From: Saccharina japonica
Taxonomy: Eukaryota; Sar; Phaeophyceae; Laminariales; Laminariaceae
NCBI GenBank assembly: GCA_008828725.1
Contig: MEHQ01000339.1
Coordinates: forward strand, 293,207 to 357,206
DNA: 64,000 nt
Direction: 5' to 3'
Positions 16,874-29,620 of the stretch are shown piece after piece. Each line of letters starts with the position of its first letter. The stretch's first letter is position 1. A program made the position numbers and the translations under genes. The notes beneath the pieces were generated by a model. That model ran no database searches. It saw nothing but the letters and a program-made list of their open reading frames with translations, and was not told where the DNA came from.

Positions 16874-17749
16874 GTACAGGACCGAGTACACCCTTGCTTC
16901 TATAGTACTCTATGTTCCTGAGTTAGATCTATAGGCTGGTACATACATCTACTAATATAGCTGCTACTATAACACGACATTGTTCCCCATCAGCGACTCA
17001 GTAGGCTTCGTACTGGTTACTGCAGCTGTAGCAAATTACCCCCATCAACACGACCCCTCGATGGAGGTAACAAAGTATAATCACTGTTAGCCATCGAAAA
17101 CTTAAATCGCAACTCAGTCAACTTGGTAAAAACAAATTTACTCGTGCTTGTTACTTACGGCAACTGCCTACGCACGTCATATATAGACGGTAGCATACTT
17201 ACTAGAATGTTGTTATCTCTACAACTCCCACTGATGGTAGTTCGTGCACTTTACTTGTCTGCATAGTTACGTGTGGCATATGTTGATACGTCGCAACAAA
17301 GGTTAATTACTCATTTGCCGTGTCACAACAACGTCGACCGTTCCTGCTTCGCTTACGACTGGTGGTCAAGTCATACTACAGCTAACGCAACAACTTCTAC
17401 GCGCCACCTGGCAACGTATAGGCATAAATATGTGGCAGGTTTGAAGCAAGAGGCAAACCGAGCAAAGTAGGAGGCCGATAGACAGAGAAAGCCAGCCCGG
17501 GACGAGGAGCCTTGGAGAAGTGACAACTTCACTGACCAAATTGTGCAGGGTGTAACGAGAGCGTTCGGGGGGGGGGGTTCAAGTGCAGCAGCAACAGCAG
17601 CACCAGCACCAGCACCAGCACCTGCAGCGTTAGCAGCAGAGACCAGGAATGCCAGCTACACAAGGATGCACGGTTCGTCTAAGCCAGAGTAGTGTTCGGC
17701 CTGCATTGTGGGGTGGTCATGTTAAGAATGGGGGCAGACATGGGAGAAG
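16874..17749. other. No gene recognised; CAG/CAC-rich stretch at 17.58-17.64 kb
   Basis: Weak frames only. At 17584-17640 an imperfect CAGCAGCAACAGCAGCACC-type tract lies just upstream of the gag-like remnant and may belong to it. Confidence 0.4.
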
Positions 17750-18600
17750 GTGTTAAAATTCCCTGGTCAGATGGATGCCCGTTTTGGACAGAAGTTTTGG
17801 TTGGGATCAGTTGAGGCAGATGTACTCATCAAGGCAGGGCGTTCCAATACTAACATGGCAGCGGTGACGGACGAGTTTGGAGAAGTGACGGTAGGTAAGA
17901 CACCACGCGCATGGGGTATACTGGTGTATCATACCTCGTACCTTCCCATTGTTGATAAACGTTTGGAATCAGGTAGCCCTAGTGAGGGGCAGCCTATTTA
18001 AAATAATCGGTATGCCCCCCGGTCAGCAGCACAGAGGGCCAGATCGACTCAGGAATGTTATAACCTTCGAATAAACGATGGTGAACCACCGGACGAGTAC
18101 TTTACAAGAGGTCGTACGATTGTTAGTCAACTGGGTTCGCATGGAAGGATGTTTTGAGACGTTGATACTAACCACGATTTTACCCGCAACCTCTCCCGCG
18201 CTTTCGGAGTACAAATATCATAAGTTTGCTTAACAACGCATATGTTAGTCGCAAAGCTCCTAAAGATGTGGTACTGAGCGCTCACGGGGGGATGATCATG
18301 GCGAGGGAGAAGGAGATGACAACCGGGACGGAACACGACGTGACATGCCCTCGTTGCTCGCGACTCGGATCGGGGTATACCAGAGGTTGAGGGAGAAGAG
18401 GGCACGAACGCCGGAGGTACAGGAGAAACAAGAACAGGGGCGGACCGCAGCATCAGCAGCAACAGCCGCATCAGCATCATCAGAAGCAACGGCCACATCG
18501 CCACTATCGTCAGCAGCAGCAGTAGCATCACCACCACCACCAAAAACAACAAAAACAACAAAAACCAAACCGCCCTGGAACAAATGACAAACTTATCAAA
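17750..18600 (+). mobile_element. Gag-like LTR-retroelement remnant
   Basis: A broken stretch whose residues (for example GEPPDEYFTRGRTIVSQLG) resemble the UBN2-type gag region of Ty1/copia elements, followed by a low-complexity Ser/Asn/Lys-rich part. There are several breaks and no LTR was recognised. The family assignment is tentative. Confidence 0.35.
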
Positions 18601-18981
18601 CCGAAATCAGAAACCAGCCCAAGCTACGTACTTCAAAACAAAACAAAAGCCAAAATCCGGCACATACCAAAACAACAACATTACTTCCGGCTCGCCGACG
18701 GTCACGACGAGGCGGACCGTTTGCGCGCGGCACCGAATCATGGCCGCGTACGCCTGTCCTTTCGTCGCCCCCGACCCTGAGAAGACCAACAAAACAAAAG
18801 CCCGCCCCAGAACAAACACAAAACCCAACAAACGAACAAAAACATTACGAGACACGGTCATCCCCGGGGATCAAGGCTCAACCCCTATACAAACCAGACC
18901 AAATCATCACCGGTTCTCCCCCCGGCGCCGGCCTCACCCTTCGATCAGGAAGTTGTTCATTTCCAAGGCCGTCAACTCATC

Positions 18982-19515
18982 TCAGTCTGTGTCGGAGAAA
19001 CGGACTCGCCAGTACGGCGAGTAGAAATCGTAGACCTGACCGAGCCAGCTTGACTTCCCGGTGCCGTCCTCGTACGACCTAAATATCCTCGTCCCGATCG
19101 GAAACCTTTCCAACGCTTGCCGTCTAGTCAGTGTTGGCCGTCCCTTCCTTCCGACGTCTGGGGACGGGCGATAGGTCAACCCACTGCTCGGTTCGTGCAC
19201 GACCCATAGCGCGTGACACGTGTCCAGCTGCAAAGGAGTGAAGCTGTCCAAAGACTCTGCTTCCCAGACCCTACGTGAGGCCACCCCGTCCAGGTTCCTG
19301 CCGCGGTATTCCCACCTCGCGACTCCCGACGAGCTGATTACCCGCCTCACGTCCAACAGCGTGTACACCGGCGGTGCTGTGGTGTCGAGTCCCCCCCGAG
19401 ACCTGGGTCTGCCCCCTATGCCACTTGCGCGAACTCGTCCTCCATCGGGTGACGCAAGTCCGCCGGTCTCACGTACAACGGCTTTAGCGACGTGGCGGAA
19501 ACCGTCCTGGAGCAT
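18982..19515 (-). pseudogene. Gypsy fossil: C-terminal, chromodomain-like part
   Basis: Frame downstream of the integrase position with YTLLDVRRVISS and ARWEYRGRNLD, resembling the chromo-like module at the end of many gypsy polyproteins. The upstream piece at 19578-19763 has HRQGMGPKLVHERRTGP, the usual post-integrase segment. Confidence 0.6.
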
Positions 19516-20399
19516 GGTGCCCGGCCCTCCATCTCAATGATGAAACTCAAGCCCTCAATCACGACCCCGATCACCTTTTACGGACCGGTCCTCCTCTCGT
19601 GAACCAGCTTCGGCCCCATCCCCTGCCGATGGAGGTAGCTGTCACTCTCCCAGGCGAGAACAAGGTCGTCCGTCGCAACGCGGGTGCCCGCCGACGGTCT
19701 CTGAATCGACGCGCTGTGGCGCAGCCGTGCCTTCTCCCTGAGCTTGTGCATCCTCTCGAGCACCTTCAGAACTTCCCTTAAATTATACCAGCGCCCTTGA
19801 ATAACTTATTCGAAGCCCCCTGCTGTCTCTGTGTCATCAATCTGAGGCACTAACATGTCAAGGGACGTGCACGGGCTGCGACCGAATTGGACACAGGTCG
19901 AGGAGCAAGCGCGCAACCGCGTGGGCCTCCTTCGAGGGGAGGGGGTACGCGATAAGAAACCGAGATGATTTGTGAACTATAATCGGTGAAGTCGTGCAAG
20001 GGGTTGTCTCGGCTACGAGGTGCAGTTGGAGAACACTCCGGAGGTTTCCATGAGGCGAGAGAAAAGATGTTGTCCCAAAGTGTATATTATAAACCACCCT
20101 AAAGATGAAGTGACCGAAGTCAAGTAGAACTGAACGGAGGGGGTTTCACCCCTCCGTCCCAGATGATGCCCTTACCAAAACCCACCCGGGGAAGTCAAGA
20201 TCCCGCCGCATATTCCAGTTACAGAAATCATACGTATGTATTCGCACGATCAGACACATCAGACATGGGGGCGACTTATGACGAACGTCTGACCAGCGGT
20301 TATCACCAACAAACTACCAGTAGCAAGTACTCGTTACCTGCTTCGGGTATGTTGGAGATCCTAAGCAAGCCAATGTTCAAACCTTCCCACGGCTCTAGG

Positions 20400-20904
20400 T
20401 ACCTTGCAGGGAGAAAATATTTATTATTTGGCTTCGCGAGTGCTTCTTACGCCGACACGCTCACGACAAGACGTACTCCCTCGCACCCTTGCACATACCT
20501 GGCCAGTGGAAGAGATTCCGCAGTAGCGCAAGCGTCCTGCCGACGCCGGGGTGCCCGTGCGAGTAGTGTACCAAAGCAAGCAAGTCGTCCATCATAACGC
20601 ACGGGACGGCCAGGACCGACGTGCGCCTCTCTGACATTCCGCGATGCTCTAGGACGTACCACACCAAGTCCTGATCATCAAGGAGATACATTTTTACCTC
20701 TCTATATCGCGCACGCTTGCCCCCCACCGTTCCACTCTCACCCCCAAGAGCCTCACTAATCTTACCGCGGAAGGGGTCGTTCGTCTGCCACCTCACCAGG
20801 CCTGGAACGTCGGGCAGCGCCTCAATAGCCCGCTCTATCACCGCTCTCTCCGCCGCCCGTTCACTACGAGGCAACCCTCCCCCCCTCGTGGGTGGACCGC
20901 CCAA
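20400..20904 (-). pseudogene. Gypsy fossil: integrase zinc-binding region
   Basis: Contains HYSHGHPGVGRTLALLR followed by FHWPGM, the HHCC-type integrase N-terminal signature of gypsy elements. The integrase core remnant continues towards 19.6 kb. Confidence 0.75.
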
Positions 20905-21699
20905 ACGGCTTGGTACTGGTGTCGCAACCGCGCGGCGCGTGGTTGGCGAGTACCCACCCCTCCCGATGGGGACTGCTGCTCGTCGCCGCCGCCGCTACCA
21001 CGGCCCGGCTGTGCAGCAGTTGTCGACGGCGAGCCTGACGTGACTGGGGGAACCGGCAGCACTGGAATCTCCCGAGGCACGTGCACCACCCTAGCCGCTT
21101 GATCGGGGAGTGGACGCAGCCGAATCGAAGGCTTGTGTGGGAGAGCCGACAGCCGCAACGCCGGCGACGAACCGGTTCCCCCCGCTACCAGACAGTCGTG
21201 AAATGCAAGGGTGAGTAGCTGCTTGTCCCTGGAGGCTTTTCCCCCTGACTACCGGAGCGCGGCGCTGCTGCGGCAAGTCTGAGGAATCCTGTCGACAATG
21301 GCTCCAGGCAACGAGGGCACACCGGAAGGGCGTCGTTTCAGCTAATGTTATTTCAATAACTTTGGCTGGCACGTCGTGATCACTAACCTCTTCTCGCGCA
21401 CTCCACTCGGGTCTGCTACCCCTTCCTTAGCGGGCTCTAGCTGTCTCAACAGGAGACCATTCGAAAACGGCCCCTGCGGCCCCACGTAATCGCTAGGCTT
21501 GCCGGAGGTCGCGTCGTTGAGGAACTACTCGTCGATGGAGTCGGCGGGAGGGCCCGGCCTGGGTAGGCACGACAACCGTTGGGGAGCTGGTGGGACAAGC
21601 CAGCCCTCCATCGCACTACTATGCCAAACTCGCCCAGGCGCAGCGACCAGCGGTTCAGCGTGGGGTCTAGGTCGGTGCTACGGAACAGCCAGGTGAGCG

Positions 21700-21950
21700 T
21701 GGAGCAGCCGGTAAAAACCGTGAACGGTCTACCAGCTCATACGGCAGAAAGTGCACCACTGCCCACAGTACCGCCATACCCTCCCTTTCTGTCGCCCCCC
21801 TGCGCGCATCGGTCGCCGGCCACCAGTGGCTTGCGTAGGCGAAGACTCTCTCCTTTCCCTCGATTTCCTGCGTCAGGGCGGCGCCAGCCCCCGCGGCGCT
21901 CGCATCTATGTGAAGAGCGAACGGCTTGTCCCAAGTGTGGAACGCGAGAA
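21700..21950 (-). pseudogene. Gypsy fossil: RNase H region
   Basis: The minus strand has DKPFALHIDASAAGAGAAL and later EREGMAVLWAVVHFLPYEL, the start and middle of the retroelement RNase H module, directly after the RT region. Confidence 0.7.
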
Positions 21951-22098
21951 TGGGGAATGAAGTCGGGGCCGCCTTAAGGGACTGGAAGGCGTGCTGTTCG
22001 TGTTCGGTTCACGAAATCAGAGCGCACCCGGAGCGTTTAGAGGCAAAGGCTTTGTCAGGTAGGATGTTAGTAAGCGGTGCTGCTAGTATGCTGTTTCG

Positions 22099-22661
22099 TT
22101 AAACGAACTGCCTCAAGCATCCTGTCATGCCAACAAACGCGTGCAGCTCATCAACTGTCCCCGGTAGGATACGTTCCGCTACCGCCGCCACCTTGGGCTC
22201 TGCATGTTGCAGTCCGTGCCGATCAACGACCATACCCACAAACTCCAAGCTTGCACAACACCACTTAGAAATTGCAAAGTTCGCCGAAAGCCCTGCCCCC
22301 TGCAAGCTGCAGAGTACCGTTCCCACGAGAGCAGGGTGCTCATCGAAATCCGCGCTGTAGACCAAGATGTTGTCAAGGTAGTTTTCTACCCCTTTCACTT
22401 TCAAGTCTCCCGGATGGTCCGCTACTATGCTCGCAAACGCCGGCGGTAATATTATCAAGCCGACGCCACATCACTCATACTCCCACAGCTGCCCAAATAG
22501 CGTTCCGGCTCCGAGATAGGAAGCTGGGAAAACCCCGACGCTAAACATATTGCAGTGAACCATGCGCTACCGACCAGCCGCTCGAAACGTCCCTGAATGT
22601 TCCCCAAACCACCACTGTGAGTCGTCATGCAACAGTTGAGGTCACAGTAGTCCCGGCACAA
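22099..22661 (-). pseudogene. Gypsy fossil: reverse transcriptase
   Basis: Two adjoining stretches show RT motifs in order: CRDYCDLN, GSAWFTAICLASGFSQLPI, then YLDNILVYSADFDEH and FVGMVVDRHGL. This is the clearest evidence for the family. Confidence 0.75.
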
Positions 22662-23471
22662 CGGTCAAGTACCGTATTTGGTACGAACCGTTACGCATCG
22701 AGCGGCACCCGCGGGTGTGGATTTACAGATAATTCCTGCTTCGGCTAGTTGCTTCACCTCTCTCTGAATAGCATCTGCCTGCTCCGGCGAGCAGTGCTGT
22801 TGTTTCGCTGCGGTCGGCGCACTCTTCGTCTATGAGGGGAATTCGCGACATTCTTACCGTGCAAGCCCGGACTCTCTTCGTACCGTCCGGGAACAATGCT
22901 GCCACATTTTGGGGTCTCAGGGTATTCATAAGCTGGTTTTCTGAGCCACGCTGAGCTGCCCGATGTTGGCGTCGGACAGGTCCGCCCTTCGTGTCAGTGC
23001 CTCGGTGCTGCCCGGGTCGGGGAGAGCTGGGGGTCGTCAGGGGCCTCCGGAACCGGGTAGATGAATAATACGCGGAAGCGATCCTCGTCCCTCACTTCAA
23101 GGGCGATGATGTCTGCAATCGGGTGTCGGCTCCGCACTACGACGGCCGCCCTGCAGGTGTAAACCACCTTGCAATACACCGGGGTGCCTGGCTGCCACCG
23201 TTGCATCCCCCGTGCTATCCTTACCACTCATCCGTTGTCGGTGTCACGCTGCAACACCGGCTGGATCGGGACCAGCTGCGTTTCGCTGGGTTCGGGTCCC
23301 TTGACACACTACTCGGCCGCGAATCCCACAAATCCCGGTACCTCTACCTGCCGCGACGGTCGCAACTCCCACTGCAGGGTTCCGTCGTCTTCCAATGCTT
23401 CCTGGCCTACGGAGCACATCGGAAGGGGCGAGGATTCCAGGGGAGCTGGGGGCGGCGTGAGTTATGGTGGA

Positions 23472-24371
23472 TCATCGACAGTGGGGTTTGATTGCGCAGT
23501 ACCGGTCCCATGAGTGCTTACCAGCCTCACTGCGTGGCTGGAACGGCACCCACGGGGCTCCAGGCGACGGCTGAAATCCCCTCCCTTCCCCGAGCGAGAT
23601 AACACTGCTGTTAGACCAAAACAAACTCGCCCCCAGGATGAAAGCGTGCGGCAGATCCCTCACAACTGTCCCGGGCCTTATCTTCCGGAGGCAGCACGAT
23701 GGATAACACCGTCCATCCCATAATCTCCATACAGGGGAGCTTGCTCCCGGTCGGGTTCGCCGCCTGTAGAGAAGCCCTACCCTGACGACTACGCTTGCGA
23801 TGCCCCGCGCTGCCTCCGCACGACTGGACAGTACGCTAAAACGCCAGCCAAATATGGTACCTCCTCCGGCGCCCGTGTTGATGAGGATACCTACTGGAAT
23901 GAGACCCGCTACTCTCCTGGGGTTCCAGAGCCTGCCGTAGACCCACACCTGATGCCCGTTCCGCGTCGCTGTCAACCTATCGTCGCCTGCTCTCCTAACA
24001 GGGGCCAGGGGGCTAGATCCCCACATAGCCTTCTCACCCCCGGGGCGCGTCGTCAGGGGTAGTGCGCATCGATTCCCCGTCCTCGTCGCAGAACGCCGCC
24101 ACGACTTTGGCTTGCTCATTGGACAACGCGTACAACCTGCACTTCGAGCGTGACACCTCGCGTCCGCCCTCGCTATGGTCCAGTGTCCGCCTCTTCCTGC
24201 TGGCATGGGCTGTGAAATACCCTGCCGACAAGAGGGAAGGGTCGTGGTTAAACGAGCACCCCAGACGGGAGCAGGCACCCTAGAATGAGAGTGAGAAGCA
24301 AAGCTTATGCCTCGATACAAAACTGCGGCCCTCTCCTGGGGCGAGGTGTCCACTGCCGGCAACTCCGGCAC
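23472..24371 (-). pseudogene. Gypsy fossil: protease-like region
   Basis: 299-codon frame with ILINTGAGGG and, later, LPHAFILGASLF, resembling the two halves of a retropepsin. It sits between the gag position and RT, as expected for gypsy. Confidence 0.5.
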
Positions 24372-24842
24372 CGTCAGAGGCGGCGCTGATCGGACCCTTC
24401 ATCTGCTGTCTTGGGGTGCCCATTGTGGGCGGTGAGACCCTGCGGAGGAGCCCTCCTTTGCCAAGGGTTAACCCGGCGTGGAGACCACCTGGTTCGTGAT
24501 CGCGGCGACGGCTGGGTAATGCTGGTTGGCCTCGTCGCGCGTGCTACTCGTCCAATTGCGGTGAGAATCCGCGCCCTGTCGTCGTGACACGTCGTACCCC
24601 TGGTCTCGAGGAGAAGCGGGCTGCACCGAGTTCACCTGGTCTAATATGACCTCATCTCGGCCCATCGCGGCAAACGATTCCCTGCACAATGCCGCGGCCG
24701 CTGCCCCCACGAGAAGCGCGGCGATATTAGACCGCGACTGGAGGAACAGGTGCCGCGTCTTCGCCATCGACTCTACCCCCACGGATGCAAAGCGATGCGT
24801 CGGCTCAAAGGTTCCCTTGGGTCTGCCACGGGCAGCCTATTG

Positions 24843-25757
24843 TTACACGTGGCTACGCACAGAAAGAAGCGTGACCATGCATCCGAAAACCGGATCCGTC
24901 GTCACTCCCCGAGCCTTCATCTGCGCGCCCATGGGGCGCGCGAAGTCTACCCGCAATGGCCGGACCCCATCCGCTATTCGCGACAGACGCTCGTGCACCG
25001 CCCCCTGTAGGCCGTTCTGGCCGAACGCCCTCGGCAGTATCATTTGAACAAGATGTTCCGAGAGATCACGCATCTGTCGCTCCGTGATGTATCTCCAGAC
25101 GAATGCCGCCTCCAAGATATGTGGGTGGACCGGGTCGGCGATGAGCGCTCTGTAGACCACCACGAGACAGAGCGCGACGGCCTTCCACGCTTCCAAGTCC
25201 CTCACCATGATGCCGTTCAACGCCCGTTTCACTGCCTCCCGTCCCCCGGCCTGCTGCAGCCCTTCCCTCACCAACTTGCGCAACCACGCGGTAGACACGT
25301 CGGTCGCCGGGACCAGGGGGTAGGTGCCATCTGTTCCCGGTGCCTCCACCGTTTTAAAGGACAACATCTCGTCGTACGTTCCCAAGTTGGCACCTATAGT
25401 ATCCTGCAGCAACGTCTTGCGCGGCGGCGTCATCCTGTCAAGGGGAGGGCGGTAGCGAAACAAGCCTGCGGCGTCGGAGAGATCTGACGTGAGTGCCCAG
25501 ACACCTCCGTCGGTCGTGCTGAGCACCTTCGCAAACTTGTCGTGAAAGATGACCGCGCTGATGTGAATCGACAACTCGTCTTTTGAGCCCCGTGTAGGAT
25601 AGCCGCCGTGGCTCCGTCTTTTACTATAGACTTTGCCCCTTTTCGCCTGAAGCGTTCCCTGTGTGTCTATGCACCCCCTCGCGCCCCCAACGTGATTCCC
25701 TCCTCGCCCGCGAGCAGGCTGGTGGTGGGACGCCGTGTAGCTCCGTGAGTCAGTCAC
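24843..25757 (-). pseudogene. Gypsy fossil: gag-position frame
   Basis: 304-codon frame at the 5' end of the element. No domain recognised; it is called gag only by its place upstream of the protease-like region. Confidence 0.45.
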
Positions 25758-25800
25758 CTAGCAAACGAACTCCTGACCTGCCACCTCGTCAGGCACCGTT

Positions 25801-27795
25801 CGCTGGGGGGGCACCTGTGCCACTCTCGGACCACTCTGCAGATCGCGGGGCCGCATATTACTATAGCTCTCCCTCGGTACCACTCTCTCTCTCGGCTACC
25901 GAAGATAACTGTTTTGTAAGCTGGCCTGCGAGATAACAGTTAAGCGGCTGCGATGCAGTTGAGGCGGAGCATGAACGGATGGAGCAGCTTGCAGTGGTAA
26001 GATGCGGATAAAGGGCGGGATGTCCCCCTGCAGTATTCTGAGCTCTCGGCCACTTTATATATAGGGGCGGTCCCTGCGCAGGATGGGTTCACCCTGTTAG
26101 TGCAGCTGCGGTCCCTGGAGGCACCGCGGGGGATACGGGACCCAGGGGTGTGTCTAGGGCCCTCTCTCGTTGGGTGGGCGGAGCCGGCGGGTCCGGTCGG
26201 TGCGCCACTGACCCCCAACGTGTGCGGAACGACTGAGGGAGGGGTTGTCATCGAAATAGTCAGCTAAGTACGCCTGTGTCGACTCAGCCGCTACGCTTAT
26301 AGTACTAAAGTGTGTTTGCAGCTCGCCACACGCACGCGATCGTCAAAGAAGGTATTTAGATCGACTCTCTTCTCTTTTTTGGTTAATACCTTCCCCCCCT
26401 CGTGAGCATCAAAGGGAGGTCGGCGGTCTGAACATGGGCCAAACGTGTGGTGCGGACCGGTCTGAAAGCAGACTCCCGTGTGCTCATGAAAGAGGTGGGA
26501 GCAGACTACCTAGTCGTGCATACCGAATCTTCGCAGCTCGGACTCTGCTGAACGGACCTACCGCAAACCCTTCTCGGGGGCGGACTCAGTATTCGTTCAC
26601 TCCGCTCCCTCTCTCACAGCACAGACTACGTATTCGGGGCTGGCCGTCCCCTCGCCTCTACGAAGAACGACGATCAACCTCCGTGAGGCAGTATGCTGAC
26701 AAATTGTCTGAGAAAATCCGGGAGCCACGGCGTCGGCCGACATAAGAACGGGTAGCAAATCGCGTCGTGCGCCACAGGCAGCCGTGACCTATGTCCCGCC
26801 CTGCCATGTCTCGTTTATAAGTGAGTGTCGGCTCTGTGGCCCTACGTACAGATAGAGACTGTAATGCGCTGTGTAGTGCGGGTAGTACGAGGTTGTAGAA
26901 AAACAGAAGCAAAGCAAACCCACCGGATAAACACAAGAACCAAGGGAAACAAATTTAACACAAAGCCCACGTGTGCACACAAAAACCAAGAAAAACGGAA
27001 AAACAAAGAGAAAAGGAATACAATTGAGATCACACCAAAGGCGCTGCCTTCAAATCAAGACTCGTAGCCAAAGCCTGGTTGGCCGGCAACTGGGTGTCTC
27101 TCAGCATCAAGGCTCCGCTCTGGAACGGATAGAAGGCCTGACAGCGGACAGAAGGCCTGACAGCAGGCTAGCGGGACGACCGCTGACAGAACACCGTCCC
27201 TCCTGGTCCGCCCTCGACCAGGCTGCGGCTAGCGGCCAGGCTGAGAGCGACTGCTATGGAGGATCATTGTTTTATTGCACTCTTGGATACCTGGTGTACG
27301 TAATGTACGTACAAGTAGCTATATTTTTGTTCTTCGCTTTTGTTTTGTCTTTTTGTTTTCCTTTTACTTCGATCCGAGTGACAACCGGGGCCTCCCCCAC
27401 CGAATTAACGGCCGGCGGCCCATGGTCGCCTACATGCTCAGGCCAGCTAACGGATAGGACACCATGCCACAGAAGAGCGAGCGGTGCGCGTGTCAAGCGT
27501 ACTAGAGTATCAGCATCTGCCTCCCTTGGCCACATGAATATCATTCACGATCGAGGGTATTGCCCTTATCAGGTCTGCGGCCTCAATGGGTATCACGCTT
27601 ACTAGGGTAAAAATATAACACGTATACAGTTATGCACGAGGGATGTTACGCATTAATCTGCCATAGGCGCATTAAATAATCTCAAGCGTCTAAAAGAGTA
27701 CGGTGCACAACGAAGAAAGGCATAACAGAAACGCAGAAAATGGAATCTGCCATAAGTCTATAATAAAAAAGCTAATGCCAAACAGGTACATGTGA
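25801..27795. other. No gene recognised; 5' flank of the gypsy fossil
   Basis: Should hold the 5' LTR if present, but no repeat of the DNA left of 18.98 kb was seen. A-rich around 26.9-27.05 kb. Short direct repeats of AGAAGGCCTGACAGC lie near 27.14-27.17 kb. Confidence 0.4.
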
Positions 27796-27796
27796 T

Positions 27797-28895
27797 CCAT
27801 TTGAGCCAAATAGGTACATACTCAAAACTGAAAAAAACGCACCCACGAGTTATTTGCCATGAAAAGCCTAAACTTACCAGGGTAGACGGGGGTATTTTTG
27901 TTTTTAGCCTGAATACAGGAGTAAATGTGCGGCCTAAATCTTACTATAAATTTTTCGTATGGCTTCATGTATATATTGTTCGTGAATGCTTGCATGCTTT
28001 CGTGATTCGCACGCCTTTACAAAAATAAGTAAGTAAACGAACATAATAAACCACGCATTATTGAGAAGCCAAACATTGATGAAAAGAGAAATATCGTAAG
28101 TACTTCTATTTATGTAGTCGCATTATTGGTAGCATACGAAGAAACATCAAGTTATTTGAGATTGAACTGCTCGCTTCCGTACCGTGCAGCAACAGCAGGA
28201 CTATAATAGCGGGAAGCGGGAGAGACCTCGTACAGCGAGTAGCCTCATAGCTTCTCTTAAAACTATTGGAACGCTGGAACGGAATGTCCCACACAAAAAT
28301 TCTGTTAATTGGTTAACTCGACTCCAATACGAATTTTGGGAGAGGCCTATAATAGCACGATGTGGAGAATACACCAGTCATACACCTATTGCGCCACGGC
28401 AAGAATACTCATGGCGCCCTCCCCTGTACCAGCTTTAAAGCCTCGACCGTCCTCGAGGAACCGCTTGCAGACGGCGGCACGAAGTTCCTTTGCTGTACAT
28501 ACTATACTAAAAACTGAGTCGACCTCGACGCGGCAAACAAACTGCAGCCTGTGTCCGTCGTGCTGTATACGCGCGTATTACATGTTCTCTATGTCGTTGA
28601 GGCAGGTCGTATGTACGTACTCGCAGTGTGGTGATGTCTTCGTGTCGGGCGTATAGGAGACAAATAGTGCACGTATGGCCTCTGATTGGCTCAAAATGCA
28701 CCAAAATCAGCTGAAAGCTAGACAAAGTAGACAAATCCAGGTGTACCTGACCATTTCATGCCAAAATCAGGTACGATGTGAGGCTGGCCACTGGCAGGGG
28801 TCCTAGCGTGTGATTTGTACTTGGTTTTAGGTGTTGTACCTGTTCTTTGGCACCAAAGTGACAGGTATCCTACCGATTTTGCTAAAAAACCTAGA
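27797..28895. mobile_element. Non-autonomous element, CCAAAATCAGGTA ends, copy 1
   Basis: About 1.1 kb, aligning along its length with 39.79-41.22 kb: CTTACCAGGGTAGACGGGGG, CAGGAGTAAATGTGCGGCC, AGCGGGAAGCGGGAGAG, CGGCGGCACGAAGTTCCTTT and ATTTCATGCCAAAATCAGG. Its ends are worn inverted copies of GCCAAAATCAGGTA, clearer in copy 2. No transposase is encoded. Confidence 0.55.
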
Positions 28896-29002
28896 TAATT
28901 ACTTCAATAGTAGTGTCAACAACGTATGATATTTAATAGGTGGATAAATCTTGGCGGGAAGCAGACATACAGTAGTAGAAGGGTGTTAGACTGTACGCAT
29001 AG

Positions 29003-29098
29003 ATAGGTTTCCTTGGTTTCCGTTTGTTTTCTGCTTTTGGGAATTTTATGAGTGATGCAAACGCTGGAGATCATGCTGCACATTGTCGGATGGCAAAG

Positions 29099-29197
<99 letters not shown>

Positions 29198-29200
29198 GGT
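29003..29200 (+). mobile_element. SINE-like element, head type i, with long (TAA)n tail
   Basis: GGTTTCCTTGGTTTCCGTTTG, TTATGAGTGATGCAAACGC, GCTGCACATTGTCGGATGGC, AAAG, then about 33 uninterrupted ATA/TAA triplets to 29199. The run begins exactly where the shared tail ends. Frames across it (poly-Ile, poly-Tyr, poly-Leu) are artefacts. Confidence 0.75.
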
Positions 29201-29489
29201 GAAGGGACTCAACCACGGAACGAACGTTGTGAATTGCAGGGATGGATATCAGCGCAAAGGTGACTGAATTAGAGTGCACGACGGCCGTCCTCGATCAACT
29301 CAGATTTACGACTACTATGTAGATCGCATCTTACGGGCCGCTTTAGTGATCTACCTATAGCAGCATTCCCGGATGCTTGCTCGTGGAAGCTCAGCTAACT
29401 CAACGTCTCGATGATCAACCAAACACCCTCTTCTCGAAACTTGCCTGTATGTACGTAGTAGGTGATACCTGGTACCAAGTACAGGATAG

Positions 29490-29618
29490 GGGGCGCCGGC
29501 ATTGTTATTGGTATACGTTCGTCAGTATTCAGGCATTATTGATGGTTGATTGTGAATTCATACCACAGGTGGATATATGTGAATGGTGTGATTGAAATAA
29601 GAGCTGCACATTGTAAGT
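29490..29618 (+). mobile_element. SINE-like element, head type ii, tail truncated
   Basis: GGCATTGTTATTGGTATACG, TTCGTCAGTATTCAGG, GTGAATGGTGTGATTGAAAT and AAGAGCTGCACATTGTAAG. The tail stops early, where the tRNA-derived SINE begins. Confidence 0.55.
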
Positions 29619-29620
29619 CG

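Larger units (their letters stand above)
18950..25800 (-). mobile_element. Ty3/gypsy LTR-retrotransposon fossil
   Basis: On the minus strand the domains come in gypsy order: a gag-position frame, protease-like segment, reverse transcriptase, RNase H, integrase with HHCC-type zinc region, and a C-terminal chromodomain-like segment. The region is clearly richer in G+C than its surroundings. It is broken in many places, and no LTR pair was recognised in the flanks. Old copy; age cannot be set without LTRs. Long plus-strand frames here are shadows. Confidence 0.8.

Noticed and set aside
20163-20597. Plus-strand frames of 100-147 codons between 19 and 25.5 kb
   Set aside because: They are antisense to the gypsy fossil's coding regions and follow its GC-rich codon structure.
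29024-29279. Frames encoding long poly-Ile, poly-Tyr and poly-Leu runs
   Set aside because: They are six-frame readings of a pure TAA/TTA microsatellite at a SINE tail.
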